Positions 58,682-64,000 of a DNA stretch of 64,000 bases are shown in pieces. A program made the position numbers and the translations under genes. The stretch covers positions 1-64,000 of the forward strand of contig NZ_JASZ02000004.1 in assembly GCF_000735695.2 (NCBI RefSeq), given 5' to 3'. The stretch's first letter is position 1. Each line of letters opens with the position of its first letter. The stretch is from Kaistella haifensis DSM 19056 (GTDB taxonomy: Bacteria > Bacteroidota > Bacteroidia > Flavobacteriales > Weeksellaceae). Below the pieces are notes generated by a model. The model saw nothing but the letters and a program-made list of their open reading frames with translations, was not told where the DNA came from and made no database searches.

Positions 58682-59692
58682 TTAGGAAACCAACAAGCTG
58701 CAACCACGAATATCAGAATGATCGATCCTGCCCAAAACCTGAAACTTCGGACTCGAAATTTCATTTTCCGAAGCCGAAAAAGCCGAAAAATCTTCCATAA
58801 TTTTCCCCAAATCTTGCGTCGCAATGAAACTACAAGAATGAATATTCGCCAAATCGATGATATTGATCGCGCCGGTTCTTCCATTTTCCACATAGGAAAA
58901 TGGATCTTCGGTATTTCTAATGAGAATCCGCTTCCAGTTGGGCGTTTCGTAAATATTTTCACCTAAAGAATACGCTTGAGAAAGCAATTCCGTCATGGAA
59001 TATTCCGAAAAAATCCGGTTAGTTCCGAAACCTTTTTGCAAAATTTTCAGCAATTCATCTTTCGTCATTTCTTCTTTTCTGCCTTTCATTCCGCCGGTTT
59101 CGATGATGAATAAATCAGGAAAATCAAGTTGTTGTGAGAACGAATCCAAAAAATCCAACAGCGCAAAAGAAACTCCAAAAAGAATGACTTTCTTATCCTT
59201 TAAATTTTGTAAAAGTTCCAATAATTCTTGATGGTTGTAAAGAAAATATCCATTTTCAGGTTTACCGGATTTTTTCATGAGAAAATCAACCATATAAATC
59301 AATGACGAATGTGGATTTTTGGAATAATTGGGCAATAATCCTAAGAAAATAAAATCTTCGGGCTTTCCGATAAATTTTGCAAAACTGTGATAAATGCTTT
59401 CTTCATACAAAGCAAAATCTGCAATAAAATGCTTGGAACGGTTCATTTGAGTAGTTCCCGAACTTTGAAAATACTGATCCGTAGAAAAATTTCGATCTAA
59501 AACCAAATGATTTTTGAACATTTCAATTGGCAAGAAAGGTATTTCGTGAATATCCTGAATTTCAGTCGAATCTATGTGCAAATAATCGCAAAATTTTCGG
59601 TAAACTTCCACATTTTCATATTGATAACGGAAAGTTTCCAAACATTTTTGTCGAAAATCTGCTTCAGTTTTTATGTTGAAAATATTATTCAA
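58682..59692 (-). CDS. LuxE-like acyl-protein synthetase/acyltransferase
   Basis: 336-residue member of the LuxE family, adenylate-forming enzymes that activate fatty acids. Conserved stretches: FLPIEMFKNHLVLD, FQSSGTTQMNRSKHF (AMP-binding-like loop), IIETGGMKGRKEEM, FSEYSMTELLSQAYS, and the C-terminal VLGRIDHSDIRGCSLLV, where the Cys is the family's likely acyl-carrying residue. No lux genes are near, so it is not for bioluminescence; in Bacteroidetes such genes are linked to surface lipids or glycans. The only in-frame start is a TTG at 59692; an in-frame stop lies just upstream. Confidence 0.85.
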   Translation of the reverse strand: MNNIFNIKTEADFRQKCLETFRYQYENVEVYRKFCDYLHIDSTEIQDIHEIPFLPIEMFKNHLVLDRNFSTDQYFQSSGTTQMNRSKHFIADFALYEESIYHSFAKFIGKPEDFIFLGLLPNYSKNPHSSLIYMVDFLMKKSGKPENGYFLYNHQELLELLQNLKDKKVILFGVSFALLDFLDSFSQQLDFPDLFIIETGGMKGRKEEMTKDELLKILQKGFGTNRIFSEYSMTELLSQAYSLGENIYETPNWKRILIRNTEDPFSYVENGRTGAINIIDLANIHSCSFIATQDLGKIMEDFSAFSASENEISSPKFQVLGRIDHSDIRGCSLLVS

Positions 59693-59707
59693 ATTGTTTT
59701 ATTTTTT

Positions 59708-59886
59708 ATAAACACAATAACACAAAAGGTTCACAATTACTATATTCTGTTTTTATGACACGATGCAAAATGTACTTACTTAAAATTGTATTCCTTTTTT
59801 ATAGTTAATTATCAGCGCTTTTTTTCTAAACACAAAGACACAAAGGTTTCACAATTAAAACTTTCTGTTTTACGACACGACGTAAG
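59708..59886 (+). repeat. Left pair of ~62-bp repeats flanking the GxxExxY gene
   Basis: Two direct copies at 59708-59769 and 59826-59886, about 75% alike. Shared blocks in order: AAACACAA, ACACAAAGG-type, TTCACAATTA, TTCTGTTTT and GACACGA. They match the reverse complement of the right pair at 60360-60502. The pair lies between the LuxE-like start and the end of the GxxExxY gene. Confidence 0.8.
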
Positions 59887-59930
59887 CTTTTTCTGCTAGA
59901 ATTTGATAAAATTGTTTCAAAAGTTCATGA

Positions 59931-60311
59931 TTAAAGTGTTCCGTTGATGACACGCTTTACGCCATTTTTGAAAAGAAAGGTATTGAAATTGATCAATAAA
60001 CCCAATTTACAGCCACTCAGTTTTAGGTAAGTTAATAATTGTGCAAAGTGCAGATTACTAACCTCTTCGCAAGCTTTTATTTCGAGAATTAGTGAATTTT
60101 CCACCATCATATCGACTCTAAATCCGGAATCTAAAACGATTTCTTCATAGTGAAGTGGCATTGGTTTTTGCCTTTCAACAAAAATCCCTTGCTTGGTGAG
60201 TTCATAAAACAAACATTGTTCATAAGCACTTTCCAAAAGACCTGGACCAAGACTTTTATGAACCTTTAAACCTGCATCATAAACTATCCTTGATAATTCG
60301 TTTTCAGTCAT
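59931..60311 (-). CDS. GxxExxY protein (PD-(D/E)XK nuclease-like)
   Basis: 126-residue member of the GxxExxY family. The naming motif is in LGPGLLESAYEQCL. A nuclease-like core follows: the Glu of LLESAY, Asp in FRVDMMVENSL and E-x-K in LILEIKACEEV, the classic PD-(D/E)XK order. The family function is unknown. I start at the ATG at 60311 (MTENELSRIVYDAG); the longer frame begins with TTG at 60326 and is less likely. It stands alone, enclosed by a pair of ~62-bp repeats on each side in opposite orientation. Confidence 0.9.
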   Translation of the reverse strand: MTENELSRIVYDAGLKVHKSLGPGLLESAYEQCLFYELTKQGIFVERQKPMPLHYEEIVLDSGFRVDMMVENSLILEIKACEEVSNLHFAQLLTYLKLSGCKLGLLINFNTFLFKNGVKRVINGTL

Positions 60312-60359
60312 ATTAACTTGTTTCAAAAATTACTCAAAATTCGAAAAAAAATTCACAAA

Positions 60360-60502
60360 CCACTTCGTGTCATAAGATTACACAATATTCCTCGTGAAAT
60401 CTTCGTGTCTTTGTGTTTAAATATAAAACAATTTCATAAACAGCTTAGTGTCATAAAAACACATCATATTCTTCGTGAAACCTTCGTGTCTTTATGTTAA
60501 AA
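60360..60502 (-). repeat. Right pair of ~62-bp repeats flanking the GxxExxY gene
   Basis: Two copies at 60360-60422 and 60441-60502, spaced 81 bases start to start. Read on the minus strand they share AAAGACACGAAG, TTTCACGA, GAATAT and TTATGACAC, in the same order as the left pair. A 60-residue ORF over them translates the same phrase twice and is just the repeat. Confidence 0.82.
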
Positions 60503-60513
60503 TTAAAAATTCA

Positions 60514-61281
60514 TCACTCCCAAATTTTCAATTCAAAATCTTTCTGAAATTCACCATAAGTAAAGTAAGAAATCCAATCGCCAAGATTAACGTATTTTGC
60601 TTCGTTTTCATTCATTTTTAAATCCAAAACCATCGGCAAATGACGATGACCATAGACGAAATAATCAATCTTTTCATTTCGAAGTTTTTCCTTGGAATAG
60701 AGAATTAAAAATTCTTTGTCCTCACCCAAAAATGCTTTGTCTTCTTCACCGGAAATCATCTTATTTTTGGTTGAAAAATAAATGGCTACTTTCATTGCAA
60801 TATCCGGATGAAGCCACTTGAAAGCCCATTGCGCAAGCGGATTGGTAAATAATTTCTTCATCCTTTTATAACCTTTGTCGCCCGGTCCTAAACCGTCGCC
60901 GTGAGCCAAAAGGAATTTTTTTCCATTGATTTCAAAGAATTGTTTTTCGAAAAAAACTGTGCAACCAATTTCTTCTTCAAAATAGTTTTTCATCCACAAA
61001 TCATGATTTCCTACGAACATAAAAAGCTCAATTCCATCATCTTTCAATTCAGCTAATTTGCCCAAAACACGTACATATCCTTTCGGAATAACATGTTTCC
61101 ATTCATGCCAAAAATCGAACAGATCACCCATGAGAAAAAGCACCTGCGCGTCAGATTTTATTTCATCTAACCAACGGATAAATTTCTCTTCGCGGATTTT
61201 GCTTGCCTGTGGAGTTGGAGCTCCAAAATGCTGATCGGAAGCGAAATATATTTTTTTGTTCGGTTCTAATTTTATTTTCAT
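60514..61281 (-). CDS. lpxH: UDP-2,3-diacylglucosamine diphosphatase
   Basis: Metallophosphoesterase that makes lipid X in lipid A synthesis. All five motifs are visible: ASDQHFG (D-x-H), MGDLFDFW, VGNHDLW, LLAHGDGLG and YGHRHLP. Length 255 is normal. LpxH assignment rests on the GDLFDFW motif and size. A short gap separates it from the repeat pair on its 3' side. Confidence 0.9.
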   Translation of the reverse strand: MKIKLEPNKKIYFASDQHFGAPTPQASKIREEKFIRWLDEIKSDAQVLFLMGDLFDFWHEWKHVIPKGYVRVLGKLAELKDDGIELFMFVGNHDLWMKNYFEEEIGCTVFFEKQFFEINGKKFLLAHGDGLGPGDKGYKRMKKLFTNPLAQWAFKWLHPDIAMKVAIYFSTKNKMISGEEDKAFLGEDKEFLILYSKEKLRNEKIDYFVYGHRHLPMVLDLKMNENEAKYVNLGDWISYFTYGEFQKDFELKIWE

Positions 61282-61324
61282 GAATTAATTTCAGGTGCCA
61301 ATTTTAGATTTTTTATCAGAAATA

Positions 61325-61783
61325 CTAAGAAAAGTTTTCTTTATTTTCTTCAGCAAACCATTCTCCGTAGGAATTTTCCGTTTCGTGAAGTTTCAGATAA
61401 GCAAGTTGCACCTCTTTTGGAAGTTTATTTTGAATTTTTTCGGCAATATCGTACAACATATTTTCGCAAGTTGGTTGGTAATTGCAAAAAATTACTTTGT
61501 GACCTTTTCCTTCCAAATCTTGCCCCAATTCTTGGTGCGGAGAATAACCATTAACCAAAACTGCATGATCCCAAACATCGATGATTTCGGAGTTAACGAT
61601 CTTTTTGATATCGCCAAAATCCACTACCATTCCGTTTTTCGGATCGTCTAAATTATTGATCGGTTTTCCTTTTACCGTAACAAAAAGTTTGTAGGAATGC
61701 CCGTGCATGTTTTTGCATTTTCCGTCGTAATTGTACAGAACATGGGCCGTTTCAAAAGTGAAAATTTTGGTAATTCGTATCAT
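61325..61783 (-). CDS. queD: 6-carboxytetrahydropterin synthase (QueD/PTPS family)
   Basis: 152-residue enzyme for the first committed step to queuosine, converting dihydroneopterin triphosphate. Zinc ligands are in FETAHVLYN and NMHGHSYKLF, and the catalytic Cys in DGKCKNMHGH. ...NYQPTCENMLYDIAEKI and KLHETENSYGEW complete the family. I use the ATG at 61783 (MIRITKIFTFETAHV); the longer frame adds 42 non-conserved residues. QueD rather than human-type PTPS follows from the bacterial context. Confidence 0.92.
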   Translation of the reverse strand: MIRITKIFTFETAHVLYNYDGKCKNMHGHSYKLFVTVKGKPINNLDDPKNGMVVDFGDIKKIVNSEIIDVWDHAVLVNGYSPHQELGQDLEGKGHKVIFCNYQPTCENMLYDIAEKIQNKLPKEVQLAYLKLHETENSYGEWFAEENKENFS

Positions 61784-61870
61784 TTTGCAAAGATAAAGAA
61801 AGTTAGAAGATCGCAGGAACGATGAAAAAATTTTATTAAAATGAATTGAACAATTATAAAGTATAAATCT

Positions 61871-61903
61871 AAAAAAAATCCTTCCGCCAAAAAAGCAGAA
61901 GGA
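61871..61903 (-). terminator. Terminator of aceA
   Basis: On the minus strand TCCTTCTGC and GCGGAAGGA flank TTTTTTG, followed by a T run. Confidence 0.75.
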
Positions 61904-61933
61904 CTTCAAAATAACAATTATTAAAGAATATAA

Positions 61934-63220
61934 TTAATGAAACTGCGCCGATTCAGTAGAATCTTTCATTGCGACTACCGAAGAATTCCCAGCAGTGATC
62001 ACGGTTTGCAATGCATCAAAATATCCGGTTCCTACGAAACTTTGGTGTTTTACCGCACGGAAACCTTCTTTCTGCAATGCGAATTCTCTTTCCTGAAGTT
62101 CAGAGTAGCCCGCCATTCCACGTTTTTTGTAAGCTAAAGCCAGTTCAAACATCGATGTATTTAATGCGTGGAAACCTGCCAAAGTGATAAATTGGAATTT
62201 ATAACCCATTTTCGCCAGCTCTTCACGGAAAGTTTCCATTTCTTCCACCGAAAGTTTTGCAGCCCAATTAAATGAAGGTGAACAGTTGTAAGCCAGCATT
62301 TTACCAGGAAATTTAGCATGAATTCCTTCCGCAAATTTTCGGGCATAATCCAAATCCGGATTGGAGGTCTCCATCCAAATCAAATCTGCGTATGGCGCGT
62401 AGGACAAACCTCGATCGATTCCTTGTTCTACTCCATTTTTCACTTCAAAAAAGCCTTCCACAGTACGAGTTCCGGTTACGAATTTCTTGTCGCGATCATC
62501 GATATCCGACGTCAACAAATCCGCGGCATCAGCATCAGTTCTTGCCACCAAAATTGTTGGAACTCCGCATACATCGGCCGCCAAGCGAGCCGCAACCAGT
62601 TTATTAATCGCCTCTTGGGTAGGCACCAAAACCTTTCCTCCGAGATGCCCGCATTTTTTAGCAGATGACAATTGATCTTCGAAATGCACACCCGCTGCTC
62701 CTGCTTCTATCATTTGTTTCATCAATTCAAAAGCATTCAAATTTCCACCGAACCCAGCTTCCGCATCAGCAACAATTGGTACCAAATAATTTTTTCTGTT
62801 TACTTCGTCCACGTCGTTTACCGATTGAATTTGATCCGCTCTGAGCAAAGCATTATTAATTCTTTTCACCACACTCGGCACCGAATTCGCCGGATAAAGA
62901 CTTTGATCAGGATACATTTCGCCGCTCAAGTTTGCATCTGCAGCCACTTGCCAACCGGAAAGATAAATTGCTTCCAAACCGGCATCAACTTCCTGAACCG
63001 CCTGATTTCCGGTAAGTGCGCCCAATGCTGCCACAAAATCCTGATTGTTCAGTTTTTCCCATAATTTTTCAGACATGAGTTTTGCAACGGTATAATCGAG
63101 TTGATATGAACCTCTCAATTTTAGTACTTCTTCTGCAGAATAAGGTCTTTTTACTCCTTTCCATCTTGGGTTTTCCAACCAGTCTTTTTCCAATTTCTGG
63201 ATTTGCTCTTGATTTTTCAT
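61934..63220 (-). CDS. aceA: Isocitrate lyase
   Basis: Splits isocitrate to succinate and glyoxylate, letting cells grow on acetate or fatty acids. The signature [13 protein letters not shown] (KKCGH with catalytic Cys) is intact; metal and substrate motifs include [42 protein letters not shown] (read as ARTDADAA) and YNCSPSFNW. Length 428 is normal. It lies 47 bases downstream of aceB, one operon for the glyoxylate bypass. Confidence 0.97.
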   Translation of the reverse strand: MKNQEQIQKLEKDWLENPRWKGVKRPYSAEEVLKLRGSYQLDYTVAKLMSEKLWEKLNNQDFVAALGALTGNQAVQEVDAGLEAIYLSGWQVAADANLSGEMYPDQSLYPANSVPSVVKRINNALLRADQIQSVNDVDEVNRKNYLVPIVADAEAGFGGNLNAFELMKQMIEAGAAGVHFEDQLSSAKKCGHLGGKVLVPTQEAINKLVAARLAADVCGVPTILVARTDADAADLLTSDIDDRDKKFVTGTRTVEGFFEVKNGVEQGIDRGLSYAPYADLIWMETSNPDLDYARKFAEGIHAKFPGKMLAYNCSPSFNWAAKLSVEEMETFREELAKMGYKFQFITLAGFHALNTSMFELALAYKKRGMAGYSELQEREFALQKEGFRAVKHQSFVGTGYFDALQTVITAGNSSVVAMKDSTESAQFH

Positions 63221-63267
63221 AATATTTTGGATTTTATTTTTTGTTGAATTTTTAATGACTCTTAATT

Positions 63268-64000
63268 TTAAATAAACTGATAAGCCTCTAAGGTTAAGAA
63301 TTCTACGAAAGCATCATTTAAAACAATTCCGTTGAAAATTTCAGTGGCTAATTCAAATTTCCCGGAAGCGAACCTTTCTTCCCCGACATATTCTTTAATT
63401 TTTTGAAGTTCTTCAACTTGCCAATTCAGAATCATCTCCGGAAGAAGCGTTCTTCCATCGTCTAATTTGGCTTCGTTTTTCAGCCATTGCCAGATTTGTG
63501 TTCTTGAAATTTCGGCGGTTGCCGCATCTTCCATTAAATTGTAAAGTGCGGCCGCTCCAACACCCATCAACCAAGATTCGATGTAAAGAATTCCTACATT
63601 GATGTTTTTTCGAACACCTTTTTCGGTGATGGTACCTTTTGGAATTTCCAGCAAATCCGCTTCTGAAATCTGATATTCATCGAATTTTTTATCGATTTGA
63701 TTAGGAGAAGGCATATATTCATCAAAAATATCTTTCGGCACTTTCACCAAACCTGGATGTGCAACCCAAGTTCCGTCGTGACCATTTTTCACTTCTCTTT
63801 CTTTATCTGCGCGAACTTTTGCATAAGCAATTTCATTTTCTGCTTCATTATTTTTCACCGGAATTTGTGCTGCCATTCCGCCCATCGCATGAACGTTTCT
63901 TTGATGACAAACTTTGATTACCAACTTTGAATATGCGCTCATAAAAGGAGTAGTCATCGTCACTTGATCGCGATCCGGAACTAGAAATTCTGGTAGATTT
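63268..64000 (-). CDS. aceB: Malate synthase A, C-terminal part (runs off the window)
   Basis: Condenses glyoxylate with acetyl-CoA to malate. The frame is open to the right edge: residues upstream of 63963 read [13 protein letters not shown] and join [35 protein letters not shown], so the apparent start at 63963 is internal. The conserved [13 protein letters not shown] and [12 protein letters not shown] blocks, and [33 protein letters not shown] near the end, identify the A-type enzyme. Operon with aceA. Confidence 0.97.
   Translation of the reverse strand, partial: NLPEFLVPDRDQVTMTTPFMSAYSKLVIKVCHQRNVHAMGGMAAQIPVKNNEAENEIAYAKVRADKEREVKNGHDGTWVAHPGLVKVPKDIFDEYMPSPNQIDKKFDEYQISEADLLEIPKGTITEKGVRKNINVGILYIESWLMGVGAAALYNLMEDAATAEISRTQIWQWLKNEAKLDDGRTLLPEMILNWQVEELQKIKEYVGEERFASGKFELATEIFNGIVLNDAFVEFLTLEAYQFI

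Noticed and set aside
58660-58962. A second frame over the 3' end of the LuxE-like gene with hydrophobic residues
   Set aside because: It overlaps conserved LuxE sequence in another frame and has no start signal or homology I recognise.
60318-60500. 60-residue ORF with an internally repeated peptide beside the GxxExxY gene
   Set aside because: It is the translation of the two right-hand DNA repeats; the DNA repeat family continues on the left side where the frame is not kept.

Overview
The window is an AT-rich chromosomal segment of a flavobacterium, most likely from the Chryseobacterium/Kaistella branch of Weeksellaceae. The evidence is a type IX secretion C-terminal sorting domain on an exported amylase, GLPGLI, DUF6341, DUF6427 and DUF3109 family proteins, a SusC-like TonB receptor fragment, A-rich translation starts, and promoters of the Bacteroidetes form TTG-N20/21-TAnnTTTG. 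Gene order is mostly ordinary housekeeping, interrupted by a few accessory spots.

Layout. 1-1.5 kb: the 3' part of an IS5-type element abutting a decapitated IS200-like (Y1) transposase and two REP-like palindromes. 1.6-23.9 kb: uvrB, two secreted orphans, a sugar dehydrogenase, accD, fbaA, nadK-CBS, a DMT exporter with aat, a DUF3127 gene, a Leu-Gly-Leu tRNA cluster, an AsmA-like giant, an epimerase, secA, a ROK kinase, a 21-bp repeat array and msrA. 23.9-26.3 kb: a complete second copy of the IS, which cuts off a TonB-dependent receptor. 26.6-47.9 kb: M16 protease, aspA, amidase, a Ser-Pro-Arg tRNA cluster, a Fur-family regulator with an OstA protein, kup, the pyruvate dehydrogenase beta subunit, an LTA-synthase-like protein, pssA, an exonuclease, UspA, membrane orphans, MgtC and trigger factor. 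48-51.5 kb: a metal (probably zinc) uptake operon. 51.6-55.6 kb: pfkA and gapA, then a patch of GC-rich dispersed repeats, then a small membrane protein overlapping an MpaB-like oxygenase. 55.6-64 kb: a T9SS-exported GH13 enzyme, a LuxE-like enzyme, a GxxExxY nuclease-fold gene enclosed by inverted repeat pairs, lpxH, queD, and aceA with aceB running off the right edge.

Metabolism. fbaA, pfkA, gapA, the ROK kinase and the pyruvate dehydrogenase beta subunit give a glycolytic backbone. accD and pssA serve lipid synthesis. aceB-aceA provide the glyoxylate bypass. The OstA protein, LpxH, the amidase, the AsmA-like protein and the TonB receptors belong to envelope building and nutrient import. 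Several proteins (AccD, the Fur-like regulator, the ROK kinase, SecA) lack structural zinc ligands that are usual in their families, and the same window carries a probable zinc receptor operon.

The best candidate for something under-described is the GxxExxY locus at 59.7-60.5 kb. A small PD-(D/E)XK-type gene sits between two pairs of a ~62-bp repeat, with the pairs in opposite orientation, directly upstream of a LuxE-like gene. Other points worth checking are the mosaic of the two IS copies, the 21-bp array with complementary unit heads, an orphan promoter-terminator pair that may make a ~65-nt RNA, and the perfect 18-bp GC-rich hairpin near 53.9 kb.
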